64,000 bases of DNA from Climacium dendroides (Eukaryota > Streptophyta > Bryopsida > Hypnales > Climaciaceae), in the NCBI GenBank assembly GCA_950106755.1, contig OX467088.1:16414001-16478000 (forward strand), given 5' to 3'. Under the pieces are notes generated by a model, which had not been told where the DNA came from, did no database searches, and worked only from the letters and a program-made list of their open reading frames with translations. Below are positions 46,736 to 59,270 of the stretch, in pieces; position 1 is the stretch's first letter, and every line of letters starts with the position of its first letter. Position numbers and translations under genes: made by a program.

Positions 46736-47859
46736 TAATTATTATATGACTAATTTCAAACGACTCCAAAATTTTTCAAAGCTATTGGTTTCAAACAACT
46801 CTAAAGCATGCTAGTCATACTCTTCTTACATGCTTTGTGTGTGTGTATGTCATAAATCCAATTATAAGGAAAAGTTTTTTTTGTAGTGTTATCATGAGAA
46901 ATGAAGTTTTGGGATAATCTCAAAATGCAAGGGAAGGGGTCATGATTTGAATCTCATTTTGTTACTCTCTCATTGCTACTATCTTATTTTTTTAATACAA
47001 TATATAGGCATCAAAGTTTCTATATTGATTTTTTCTCTTGACACACCACATTAGATAATCAAAGTTCAATCTTTTGCTTCAAATTTCTAGTTTTGATGCC
47101 CACTAATATAGCCTTTTTTTTCAATGATATTCTTGAATATCCAACAAACTATTAACTCTATCATTATCTATAGCACATTTAATTCACAATCAAATTATTT
47201 GATTGTCTCTCCAAAGCCTAATTGTGACCCCCTTTTTAGAACCATTCCCTACAAATTTTTGCGTAAAATGCATTGCTTTTATTTATGAGAATCTATTAAG
47301 TTTGCTTTTGGAATAAATCCATTTTTGGTATTTTGACAATTTATAGTTTATTCATATGATATCTAAAAAGAGAATCTAAAATCCAATTGAAAAAATTAGG
47401 CAAATCAATAATTAATTGAAACAATGCACAATTACTTATTTGGATTCAACTAGGTGTAAGGTAACTACTTTTAAAACCAACACCTTCTGAAAACCAACAT
47501 CTATAGATTCTTGCCTAAAATATACTCCCACTATTCATGAGACTTTAGTATATATCAGTTTTAGAAACACCTATTTTCAACACATTGAAAATTCATAATT
47601 TTTTCATTTTGTGTCCCAAAAATGCATTTTAAGAGAATCTAGAATTCCCTTTGACTACTGACAAGATTCCACATAAATATTTTCAATGTAGTAATATAAC
47701 CATTTTGAATTGCTTATTCTATTGGTTTAGGTGTAAGATAACAATACCTATAATTGTCACCTCTAAAATCTTGGAAAATCTTGGGAAGTGAATAGATGAG
47801 ATTACAAGGATGTTCTACATCTGAAAATTAAACCTTGGTGTTGGTATTAGGTACATGTA

Positions 47860-48388
47860 AGGTAAACCAGCCCATGATAGGCAAACTTCCTAATACAAAC
47901 ATCTATCAAACAACCTATTATAGTTTTCCATCAATCTATGTCAAGTTTTTTCTAATTAATGTAAAAAAGGACTTCATTAGGTAGTTCAATGATTGAAATC
48001 AATGTTTTGCGTGATGGTGATGGAGATGTTAAAGATTATTTTAGGAACTTGCACCTTTTTAGTGTAATTCATTATATGAATTACCTTTTTTATTCCTTTA
48101 TATCATATTCATGTTAGAAAATATTTCAACCATGTTAGGAAATATTATAACTGCATTAGGTGGTTTGATGACCACTATGGATATAGTTATTGATGACTTT
48201 AGAGGTAATCTAAAGACTATTTTGAGCCATTTGGCCAGTTCACTTCAAAAATTTGTAACAAATTCATCCTTCAGTTGATCTCCCCATTTCTCATGTTTGC
48301 ATGTATATGGAAAAGAAATTAAAATTTTTCAAATATGTCAACAAGGCAAACTAGCCAATCAATCTGCCTGTCATAGGCTGGTTTACCT
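47860..48388. mobile_element. TIR element with TA flanks, about 529 bp
   Basis: The inverted ends AGGTAAACCAGCC...AGGCA and TGCCT...GGCTGGTTTACCT match over about 24 bp with two mismatches. TA dinucleotides flank both ends (47858-47859 and 48389-48390), as for Tc1/mariner (Stowaway-type) elements. There is no coding capacity. The termini do not start with the classic Stowaway CTCCCTCC, so the superfamily is a guess. Confidence 0.6.
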
Positions 48389-48617
48389 TATAGTCAACTC
48401 TTTAAAAATTCACAACTTATTCTCACATTGTCCAAATAATACATTATAAAGTGCATAGGAACTCTTTTTCTTTTTCTCTTGCTAGTATGGTCTAATAATT
48501 TGTTGGATGTCTATTAATTAATAGACATCATGTCCAAGCCCTTACATTGACGGTTATGGGTGCTCCTACTAGTTACCTCAGTGACAAGTTCCTTTTAAGG
48601 GGGGGAGGCTCACTCAC

Positions 48618-48852
48618 CCTTTGCAGAAACCCGCAGAGCTTTCATGGCAAACCTCGTGAGCATCGGAATCCGCTCGCCGGAGCTCCGCAATCGAATGACG
48701 AATTCGCAAATTTGCGCAAGCGAGATCCGAAACCCACCTTCTTTTCGACAATTGTCGAATCCCCTTTCGCACACCCACCTTTTTTTTTCCCAACATTCTA
48801 TTTCCAATAGCAAACAGTAAACCACCAGATCCCCGCCATCCACACTCCTCAA
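48618..48852 (-). other. Possible first exon of an opposite-strand transcript
   Basis: On the minus strand an ATG at 48663 begins a 15-codon stretch (MLTRFAMKALRVSAK) that ends at a strong AAAGG|GTGAGT donor at 48617. The frame is also open upstream to 48852. The peptide is basic, hydroxylated and amphipathic, like an organelle targeting presequence, and GC content is well above the surroundings. No downstream exon could be recognised between 42 and 48.5 kb, so this could be an orphan first exon, a truncated gene or a chance feature of the shared promoter region of allantoinase. Confidence 0.3.
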
Positions 48853-49249
48853 ATTTCTAATTCCTTCTCCAGTTTTCCAGCGCTCATGTGCCGCATTCGA
48901 TAGGACGAGCTCCCAATCCTGTCAGACATCCGGCTCCACCATAGCCTGGAATCTCTTGCCCCAAAAGATTTTAATTACAGCGCTTGACGCTTTGTCTCCC
49001 AGACTCCCAGAGAACAGGAAGAAAAAAATGTTAAAAGAGCATCTCGTTTGCTGCGCCTTCACTTTTAACGTCCTACCAACCGGGAGCTAGTCTTGTGGAG
49101 ATTCGTCTTGGTTCAAGCACACTCTCCATTAAGTTAAGTTATAGTCTACTTTTAAGGAAAGTGGAATAATAAGCTGATTACTCCACACTGTCCACAGTCC
49201 ACAGGACGGGCGACAGAGTTCTTTCTTGTCAAGCAGAGAATCTGGAGCT

Positions 49250-52200
49250 ATGGAGCCTGCCGATTTGCTGCGTCCTCTTTTGAAGGGATGGACTGTGCCG
49301 TTGCTGTTGTTCACGCTGGGATACACTCTTGTGTACCTTCCTCAGATGGAAAACGAGGTCAGACTCAAACCACTATCAAAGAAAGAAAGAATGGCAACAA
49401 ATTAACACACTGTTCTCTATGCTACATGCAGAGTGGTTCTTCTGGTAGTCGATTTAGTTGGCTCTAGATCTTGCTTTGGTTTCGGTTTCTGTTGATGTTT
49501 TAGCTGAAAAATAGTTGGTGTTTTCCATGGAAAGAGGGGCTTTGAGGTTGTGTTTTTGTGTGTTGTGGGACTTTGTTATGTTGTGTAGGTTAAGGTTGTT
49601 GTATTGGGAGTGGTTGTTTGAGCTTGGGATAAAAATTCGAGGTTTGGGGTTGAGGTTGATCAGGATTGGGGGGTGGGATTGGTGACTTAGAAGGCGGTGA
49701 GGCATTAGTCACCGTGGTGTACAAGTAGCGCTTGGTAGTTTGTAAGGGACTGATCGAGGATTTGGTTGTGGGTTTTTGTGTGATTCTGTGATTCTGTGAT
49801 TCTGGTTTTCGGGTATTTGCCAAACCTATTATTGTAAAATCGAGTAAGACGTAGTTTGGAAACAGAAGAACAAGTTTACATAGTGTTAGTAATGAGTATG
49901 TTGCGCAAGTACTACGTATAAAAGGAAAACAATACAACATCTCTAATGTAGACGGATTCTTCAGGGTTGATATGTTGTTGTGAGACTAGTGCTTTAGATT
50001 TGTGGTGTTGATTTGCGATGGTGTTTGTGTTTGCAGAAAGAGGAAGGATGCAGTTTATTGTCTGACACTCACTTTGTACTCTATAGCAAGCGTGTGGTGA
50101 CTCCCGACGGCATCGGCTCCTATGCAGGTAAGTTCTCTGCTGCTCCCCATCTCCTTATTCTTTTAGGGTTTAGATTTCTAACACAGAATCGTTGTACTAT
50201 CATTATTCGATTGTGTTCGATGGGAAATCATGTTGCGTCTCCTTGAAAACGATGGTGATAATAGTATTCTAGATGCTTCAGTGCTGCGAAAGGGAATGTC
50301 CGGTATATTGGCAAATTTTAGTTACAAATGGCAAAGTTCAGTACAATTGGAAACTTGCCAATTGAATTGAAACTGCCTTGCATGCACTCGTCTAGGAGGT
50401 GAGACCGATTGGGAGAGCATCCTCAATGCATTCTTTACACTTGCCCTGTAAAGCAAATCAATGGAGGACATTCCCTGTTAACTTTGTGATAGAGGTTCTT
50501 TACCATTGATATGCTTTAGCGGTCAATTGTGCAGTGTTGCATTGAGGATGCTCTTAGCGTAGCAAGAACTAATACCTACTATGTTGGTACCTCCTGGTTG
50601 CATGCATTTGGTTTCAAAAGTATGGAAAGTACTAAGACCCTGAAGATGCACCTTTGTACTTCTTTTTTCTTTTGCAGTGGAGGTGGAGGGCGAGCGGATT
50701 GTTTCCGTGAGCAAGAGAAGTGAAGCTCCGAAGAGCACGCCGGGGAAACCTCGTGTATTGGATTATGGCAATGCTGTAATCATGCCTGGGCTCATTGATG
50801 CGTACGAATATTTACTGTGAAGTTCCAGTTTCGTGTTTACTGGTTTTGCGTTTTGTTTTAGCACATGCATGCTTGGGTTTGTGGGTTTGTGCTCACCATA
50901 CATGTTTTTAACACGTTTTTCTTTAAAATCAGACTATTTCAGGAGCCTTTAGACAACATCATAAAGGGAATCTTTGATAGGGAGGTCTCCTTATGGTCAC
51001 ATGGAGGTGTATCATGGAGAAGCCTCCAAACTATCAATGTGACCATTTTGGAATCATTGTGAAGATCACCTTTTGTGGTTTGTCTAAAAGTTCTTGAAAC
51101 AATTGAATTTTATTGTTCTTACCCCCTTGCAGCATTCTTTCTGTGGCTCAAATGCAAATCTATACCTTCCTTAGTAGACATGAGTATCCAAGTCTTTGGA
51201 AGTGTGGAGATCATGCCTTTAAATGAGTTCGTTTGGGTGATGTTTGTTGCAGCCATGTACATTTAAATGAACCAGGACGCGTGGAGTGGGAGGGTTTCCT
51301 CACAGGCACCATGGCTGCAGCTGCTGGTATTTAATTTTTTCCTTTTTTTCTCGTTCGAAACGCCTGCGTTCAAATTCTGATGTTATCCTGTTGACAGTTG
51401 CCCTTTTTCCTCTTGTTCTCTCAATATGAATTTTCAACACTTTGGTTTGGGTTTCTGTTAGCTCTTGAAGCATACATGTATAATTCGGTGGTGTTATCAC
51501 AGTCTGGGACATTGTGCTCTACAGGAGGTACAACTGCTGTAGTGGACATGCCCTTGAATAGCCATCCCGTGACCACGACAAGAGAGCACCTGGAAGACAA
51601 GGTTGATCTTTCCTTCTGTATTTTCTAAATTGTTTTACTTCTCTGCAGTAAATCAATAGCAGCTCTAGTTCTCTTGTGCGATTACTAAATTGTATGTATG
51701 AGTTGCATGGATGCTGATGAAGATAGAAGCTGCTCAAGGGAAAATATATGTGGATGTTGGTAAGTTCCTTGCATGCATGTGACAAATACACTGCTCCTTT
51801 TGAAATTCTTCTGGGCTCGGCTGGGCTCCTTACTGTTATGTCCTTCTACGATAGTAGGTCTAGTGTGCGGATCAAGACTAAATGATAAACTCAGTTTGCC
51901 AATGGGGCAGGTTTTCTACTGCAATATTTGATATTTGAATTGTGCTCGTTTGGCAGGATTCTGGGGAGGTTTGGTTCCCGAAAATGCTTATAATGCTTCC
52001 ATGTTGGAGGATCTCCTAGAAGCAGGCGCCCTGGGCCTCAAGGTTAGAACATTTATTTTTGTATTTTTTGTTTTGTGGTCAATACGTTTGAAAAGATTGC
52101 ACCTTTCCTTTCCAGTTTTAGCAAGTCTCTGCAATTGTTTGTCATCTCGTTTCAGCTCAATATCTATTATCGTTTTACAAAGAGCACATGATATTCGTTT

Positions 52201-55200
52201 CTGAAGTGAAACATTTTATGCCTGTCCCTGTTATGCTGATTTTATGGTGAGTCATAGAGCCTTGCATGTTAGGTTTTGTTATTGAAGCTCATGCATGGCA
52301 AGCATGAGTTAAGATCATGAATAAGAGGAATCACTGACACAGGGTTAAATTGTTGAAGTCGTTTATGTGCCCATCAGGGATCAACGACTTTCCAGCTACT
52401 ACTGCGCAGCATATACAGGTGAGTCGCTTTTTGAAGTATCTTGTCTATTTAGTAAGTTGATAATTATACAGAGTGGTATTTCGATTTCTGTGCCTGTTAT
52501 GTTCTTGGAAATGCAATATACTGGAAAAGTGTGCAATATACTAGAAAAGTATTGACTTCATCGGTCAAATCTAAGCTATTTGCCTTCTCCTTTTTAGTGG
52601 TGACTGATTGTTTTTTAGAGTTTGACTCTTTTGGTGCAAATTTGTGACCTTGCATATTATCATCTCTAAAGACAGTCAATGTCGGTTTGTATCTGTTTAC
52701 ATATTTTATGAGGGTTCTTGTATTAAGCCACTTTGGTGTTCACTGCCTTTGGTAGGCATCTTTGCCAGTACTCGCAAAATATGGACGTCCCATTCTAGTG
52801 CACCAGGAAGTGATAGACCCGCCTGCCGTCTCCGCTCACTTGGTACCAGGGGAGCCAACCAGCAACGCTCGGAGTTACAGCAGATATCTGGAATCTAGAC
52901 CATTGTCATGGTACGTCGTCCGCTTAAATAGTTTGGTTATTGGAGCTTGATTCGATTATAGGACTTATGACTATAATTTCTACTGTTTAAAATTTAGGAC
53001 ATGATTTCTTCTGTCTTTTGGTACCAGTTTCTTACCTTGAAGCTACCTGAATGAGTCATTCCAACTCCTATAGACATAGCAGCGGTCCAACTAAATATGA
53101 TTTTTTGGGCCATTTAACCATTCCGCTTGTTAAGATAATCCTAGTTAAACCGTGACAGGATTTTCAGTTACTGATCTTCTTGTCTAGCTCTAAACTACCC
53201 GTGGCTAGGGGAGACCGAGATGTATTTTGCAGCCTTGGTGGAATGCAATTTTAATAATATCATTGTTTGTTTTTGTTGCAGGGAGCGTGTTGCTGTGAAA
53301 CAATTGATGGAGGTGGCCAAAGATACAAGGCCTGGTGGACCTGCCCAAGGCGCCCATATACATGTCGTTCATCTTTCTGATGCAGAGGATTCACTCTCCC
53401 TTATCAAGGTATCAGTTAACCCTTATAGGGGCTCTCCGAAGTCCATATATTGGATGATGAACAGATTGATGAAGTCCATATATTGGATTGATGAATATAT
53501 TGGGCATCTCTTTTGTCCAAATAGTTTCTCATTCATCCAAAGTAATGCTTGCATCTTTAAAAACATGCTTCTTTGGGGCAGGTTTGATGAGATTAAAGTA
53601 AATGTTTTATTTGCACAAAGATACAAGCAAAAATGTTACAAAATTTCAATATAGGAATTGGGCAATATATGGCTAAACATTGTCTGCCAGTTATCGGCAT
53701 CACTCACCTCCAGTACACTCGACCCTCTTTAGCCTTACCACCTGGGGTCCCAACATTTTCACTATGATACAGTTCGAATGTGTGCCGAGTATGTTGCAAT
53801 CAATGGTAGTGTTGCGATATTCTAGAATGTCATTTTTGAGTGCAGAGTCTTGACAATTCTGCGCTCTTGGGCACATGCGGTTTCATTGTGAAAGAGAGTG
53901 GTTTTTGAATTCGTTTAGGTACATTGTGACTCTAATTGCTGTTTTGTGCAGGAAGCCAAAGCAGGGGGATCTAGTGTGACTGTGGAGACGTGTGCACATT
54001 ACCTTGCCTTTGCTGCGGAAGATATACCAGAGGGTGCCACCCAATATAAATGTGCCCCGCCATTGAGAGACTCTAGTCACCGAGAACTTCTGTGGAAAGC
54101 TTTGTTGGTATGACATTGATTCACAACCCTTTTGTTCCCTTTTATGGTGGTACATGCCCAGTATATTCTCGCCGTTCGAGTTGTATGTTGTCCGAGCAGA
54201 AAACTCGTAATCACAACAAAATACCTAAAGGTAGAGAGAGAGCATTTTAACATGTGTAGGAGTGTAATTTTGGGGAGATCTTTGGGTTCAAGAGACAAAT
54301 CTGTCGAGACCAAAATTTAATCATTTTCTATTATTTCCTTACGTAATCATTCAAAGTGTGAGGTTCTAGAATACTTCGGAGATCTAGACACCTATTGAAA
54401 CCAACTTTTGATACGAGTCAACTCTTTTGATATACTATGGAATATGCATATTAGGTTAACTAACCATGGCCTCGTTCCCTCTCCCCTTTGTTCGCTCTGT
54501 GCAGGATGGTGATATTGACATGATAACAACTGATCACTCACCCTCGCCGATAGAATTGAAACTTCTAGAAGAGGGTGATTTTTTGAAGGCTTGGGGCGGT
54601 ATTTCTGGTATTCAGGTAAGGTCAACATGTCATTTCCTTGCGTACTTCTGTTGTAAATTAATCAATTATTCACATTGAAGTAAAATATCTTGGATCTAGT
54701 TCGTTTTGGAGGCAAATGAATATTAACTTGGTACAAAGATTTGCAGTGCTCGTACACACATCTGAGTTTTTTATGTTTGCAGTTTGCATTGCCGGCTACA
54801 TGGACTCATGGAAGTGCCCGCGGTTTGACCATTCAACAAATGTCAAAGTTGTGGAGCACGATGCCTGCTAAAATGGTCAACCTCCCACGAAAGGTTCTCT
54901 ACATTTCTTCCACTTCTGATTCAGATTGTTAGTTGAGTCAAAGTATTACACACGAAATCCTTCTTTTGAATAGATGTTTCTTCTGACACAGTTTAGAGTT
55001 TATGCGTAGGACGAAAACAGCATCTGAAGAGGATGAATAAGACTCCATATATGTCCTTCTAGGCAATTAGGTATTAATGCAGCTTGTTCCAGTTCCAACA
55101 TGCACAAATAGATTGAAAACGCAATAAACCTGTGGCTGATATTGTTGTGGCCCTTTGCGATGATTTGAGCAGGGATCTCTTGAGTTCGGAAAGGATGCAG

Positions 55201-55827
55201 ACATTGTTGTTTGGGATCCAGAGGCATCGTTTGTTATCGACAGTGATTATCCGATTTATTTTAAAAATAAGGTACAAATCTCCTCAATCTCGGTAATGCA
55301 GTGACTATTATAATAGACTTTCATCTTATAGTCTTTACATTCTCTCCTGCTTGAAGTTTGAAAGAGACTCAACCTTTACCCATAAGCGACCCCTACAAGT
55401 TCTTGCCAGAAATGTACACGAGATCTTGGGGTTGATTTGGGGTACACTTAAAATCAGTTCTTTGGAAATTCATAGTTTATTCATATAGTGTTCAATAAAT
55501 GCATGCGAAAATGCTTAGGAATCCTCTTTCAAATCCCAACAAGATCCAACATTAATTTAGGCAGTCTGATGCTCTGATGCTTATTTATTTGGATTCTTTT
55601 TAAATGCACATCCCGTAGTTGGGAACGTATACCTTTGGTTGATTAATTACAATTGCATTACCAACAATTGTAAACCTTTCTACTTTGATTGCAAACAGGT
55701 GTCGGCTTATATAGGACACAAGTACACAGGAAAGGTGATAACGACATTTTCTCGAGGCCGGCAAGTGTTCGAAGAAGGTCACCATTCTCCGAAGGCTTGT
55801 GCCGCACCTCTCTATCCAGTACGATAA
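49250..55827 (+). CDS. ALN: Allantoinase, 15 exons
   Basis: Opens the allantoin ring to allantoate in ureide (purine) catabolism; plant enzymes work in the ER. Exons: 49250-49357, 50037-50127, 50678-50801, 51253-51326, 51525-51601, 51723-51759, 51957-52042, 52359-52418, 52756-52910, 53282-53408, 53952-54107, 54505-54615, 54783-54893, 55173-55271 and 55699-55827. All junctions are GT-AG with consistent phase, giving 514 residues, close to the roughly 506 of the Arabidopsis enzyme. A hydrophobic segment at about 14-30 is a signal anchor. Dinuclear-metal ligands of the amidohydrolase family are present: H109 and H111 (HVHLNEPGR), the lysine expected to be carbamylated, K199 ([11 protein letters not shown]), H235 (LVHQE), H301 (HVVHLSDA) and D375 (TTDHSPSP). 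An in-frame TGA at 49175 supports this start. The first intron is about 680 bases. No disabling change is seen. Confidence 0.96.
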
Positions 55828-58379
55828 GGATTCTTACATATCGGGTAAGGATTGTCCATGTGAAGGACTGACTGATGTTCAAATCTTTGAATCTCGGTGT
55901 CCTGGCATGTTGCTGCACATATTTGGTTTGTATATGTATGAATGGAGTGAAAAAAACTTCAAAATAGAGTACCACACCACTGGTTTTTGCCTCTAGAACC
56001 AGATTTCATTAGCGCCAAACCAATAGTAGAAGTTGTGATAGTATGTCACAGGGATATCTTCCCGGCTTTAGTACAAAATAGAAGCCTGTCAGGAAATTCT
56101 ACATAAATTTCATAAGGACGTCCTATTTGTTGTACCTTTTATGTTGATTTCCATCAAGTACATCTTTTAACTGAGTATCATGATTCCTGATTAGAGTATT
56201 GTGCATATGTTGTAGTATTACCGGATGTGTTAATTTTTTCAAGGACAGGCCAAGGTAGAAGCACCAAAACCCGACACTTTTCACTGACCCTGGTTCAAAT
56301 GATGAGTTTCTTTGAAAACAATGTTAGCCTACTCAAAGTCGTTTCATAATTTTCTGGTACTCACACAATATTTTATGAATTTTCAAAGTTGAAAGCATTG
56401 GTTGCATATTCATGACCTAAACTCCCTTTAACCCTTAATTAAATGATGAGCTAGTCCCCTTTAACCCTTAAATGACAAGGTCATTGTAGAAATCACTTGT
56501 TTGGGTATTGTATGAATTGTTGGCTTAAAAAAATGAAAAAGCACTCATTGGGAGACAAGCTATTGTAGAAGACATTTCCTTTTCCCACAAAATTTGGAAG
56601 GTGAATAGTTGCACTTCTCTCCTACATGGAGAGATTCTTTGTCATTCATCAAGCTGAAAAACATTCTCAGTGTTGTTTAAGGGTTAAATAGACATCCTTG
56701 AAGCATGAAATGCTCAACTTCCATTAGTTTCTTCAAAGATTTCTTGAAACCTTGTAGTGGGTGAAGATGTGTGGCCATTCATATAGATGGTGGAATTAGA
56801 AAAGGGTTGGTTTTGGAGCCTCTTACTTTAGTTTGGTCACTTATTTAGTCCATAGTAGTATATTACTAATTGATTGTTCAGGTTTAAGAGCCAAATAAAG
56901 TGGATGAAAATTGTGTTTACATTTTCTATAATAGAAGTGATTCTACTTTACTTGTTGCCAAATCTTTGGGATCTTGACATATTGACAAAAATTCACTAGC
57001 AATTCAAAAAGATGTGCCAATTTCTAAATGAAATCTCTTGAAAGTATCTCAATTGATACATCTATTGGTCATGAACATTGAATTTTCTTTGGATCTAGAA
57101 TGTTTGTTGTTGAATATCAATTGGTATTTGTAGTTCATATTTGGTGACAAAGGAAAATACGATTTTTGTTAAAGGTCACGGATGTTACATTTGGCATAAA
57201 TACCAATGCTAAAGTAACAACACCAATGTGTATGAATAAGGTTTTGAGTATGGTTCCTATTAAAGTGTTAAAATTGTTGTTGAATTGTGTTGATAGTTGT
57301 AACGGGATTTTTGAATGCTAGTGCTAAAAATAGGTGTACCTAAAATTGAACCTAAGTTCTCATGTATGAAGGCTATACATTTTAAACAAGAACTCTCATG
57401 TATGAAGACTATAAAATTTAAACAAGAATCTAGATTTGACACATTAACAAAAAATTAAGTAAAATTACCTAGTTCTTACCATTGTTTGATGTCTTGAATG
57501 AAATTCTAGGTACTATAATCAGAAATTGCTTGTACAATAATGACCTCAACACCTTATAAACTAACAAGTTGGAATAATAATAATTTGGCAAATGGGTGAT
57601 TTGAAGAAACACCTACCGATTTTGTTGCGTTTTGAACAATACTTATGATTTTTTTTTAATATTTAAAATATATATATTTTTTAAGTTTAAAAAATATGTT
57701 TAATCTATACACTTATAAGGTGAAGGTAAGCACTGAAGGAAATGCATAGAAAAAATCTCTAAGTAGGAGAACTAAAAAGTGCCAAATCTCAAAAAAATAG
57801 ATATTTTGATGTTTGAATTAGTTAAAAATAGGAACAAAAGTTAATTAATTAATTAAATACAAAAATTCATTTGTAACAACTCAATGAAGATGGTCATTTA
57901 CCAAAAGAACCACCAAAATAATATTTTATATGTTTCAATATACAAATAGAAATAAACTCACTTTGTAGACTTCTATACTACCTGTATACAATTAAGTATT
58001 TTAAAAATTCTTTTGTACATGAAAGCTACAAGTCTACTAGAAGACCATTTCCTCCAAATTTCAACTCAAGATTCATTTTTGGGGGTACTAAATAATTCTA
58101 CCCCCAAAATTAGAAAGTGTAACATGAAATTGGGACTTATTTTTGGACAATAATTCTTTTTGAAAAATAAAAAAATTATTCAAGGTTTATAATAGTCATG
58201 AGTACCTTATCTACAAATCTTGAGTCATTTGGAACTAGAATGCAAAAGTTATGGCTAAAAAACAAATAGGACAAGTGTTTCTTGCAATCATCTAGATTTT
58301 TGCCATATGAATGCGGATTGGTATGGAGTCTCAAGTGAAAATAGTGACAACATCTTGAGTACATGAGTGAAAATTTCTA
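55828..58379. other. Allantoinase 3' region and intergenic DNA
   Basis: The 3' untranslated region probably extends a few hundred bases past 55827. Beyond it the sequence is AT-rich with no open frame, splice pattern or element end that I can support. Confidence 0.5.
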
Positions 58380-58802
58380 CATGTAAGGTAGAAGCATCAA
58401 TTGTCAACTACGCCCAATGCCCAACTTGTAGGGTGTGCTATTTCCAACCTGAGGTTAGAACTCAAGCTTGAAATGTGTTTTTTTGTCCTTTTCTAGGTTG
58501 GGGCTAATATGGTTATGACACATGTCTAAAAGCAGTGAGCAAGAAAGTAGGAAGTAGTGAATAGGAAAGTAGTTCTTCAATGATCAGAATTACAATACTT
58601 TAGACATTGACTATAGGTCAATAGTACATTTTGGCTCCTAAAATTCATTGTAACTTCAAATTCAAGAATAAAATTCTGAAAAATTAAGAATCCCCATATT
58701 TCCTATTTTCCTACATGGAAAAAATTTCCACCAGCTCAAACTCTTCACCATCTCGTCAAAATTTGCTTAAGTGATCCACTACTGGTGCTTCTACCTTACA
58801 TG
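58380..58802. mobile_element. Inverted-repeat-bounded element, 423 bp
   Basis: Perfect 17-bp inverted ends CATGTAAGGTAGAAGCA (58380-58396) and TGCTTCTACCTTACATG (58786-58802) bound a non-coding interval. No target duplication is evident, so its mobile nature is only suggested. Confidence 0.5.
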
Positions 58803-59024
58803 ACCTAAATTATGCTTGTTTTGTTTGCCATTAAGTTGTTTGGGCACGGTAGCACATCCATTAGTGCCACAACTTGGGCAACTTTCATTTTTTATTCACT
58901 TATAAGTATTGGTCAATGCTAATTTCTTAATAGATTGACATTTTAATGTACTAATGGTGCTTGATTTTTACTAATTGTATACCAAAATTCTTATTAAATG
59001 GAGATGGTTGTCTATAATTGTAGG

Positions 59025-59270
59025 GTTTTTTTTTAAAATTATCATTTTATATATTTAAAAGTCAATTTTGCTAATTTGTCACACTTTGAGGTTTAAGGGG
59101 CTAGGGAATTAGGAGTATTTAAAATTGACGATCTAGAGCTAAAATTTTGTGGCCTATTCCCAACTTAGGAAGGCATACTCCTACCAAAGGGCATAAAAAA
59201 ATATTATTTTATATCCCTCCACATTCATGCAAATAGAATTCCGCTGTCCATGCACTTTTGAACATTGAAG
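59025..59270 (+). repeat. Dispersed repeat R4, copy 1
   Basis: Direct homologue of 63590-63870. Shared blocks include 'caattttgctaattt', 'tcacactttgag' and 'cattattttata' or close variants, in the same order. Class unknown, non-coding. Confidence 0.75.

Larger units (their letters stand above)
42662..46888. mobile_element. Possible second CACTA element (unproven end pair)
   Basis: CACTACAAAAAAAG at 42662 and the inverted TTTTTTTTGTAGTG ending at 46888 would make a 4.2-kb element with typical CACTA ends. The flanking triplets differ (TGC and TTA), the A-rich ends match easily by chance and no transposase frame lies between, so the two ends may belong to different relics. Confidence 0.3.

Noticed and set aside
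42662..46888. A second full CACTA element
   Set aside because: Kept only as a low-confidence feature: the flanking triplets differ and A-rich ends match easily by chance, with no transposase frame between them.
49454..49940. Minus-strand open frames of 83 and 116 codons
   Set aside because: They lie in intron 1 of the allantoinase gene; low-complexity Asn/Pro/Ser/Thr translation from a G/T-rich intron explains them.
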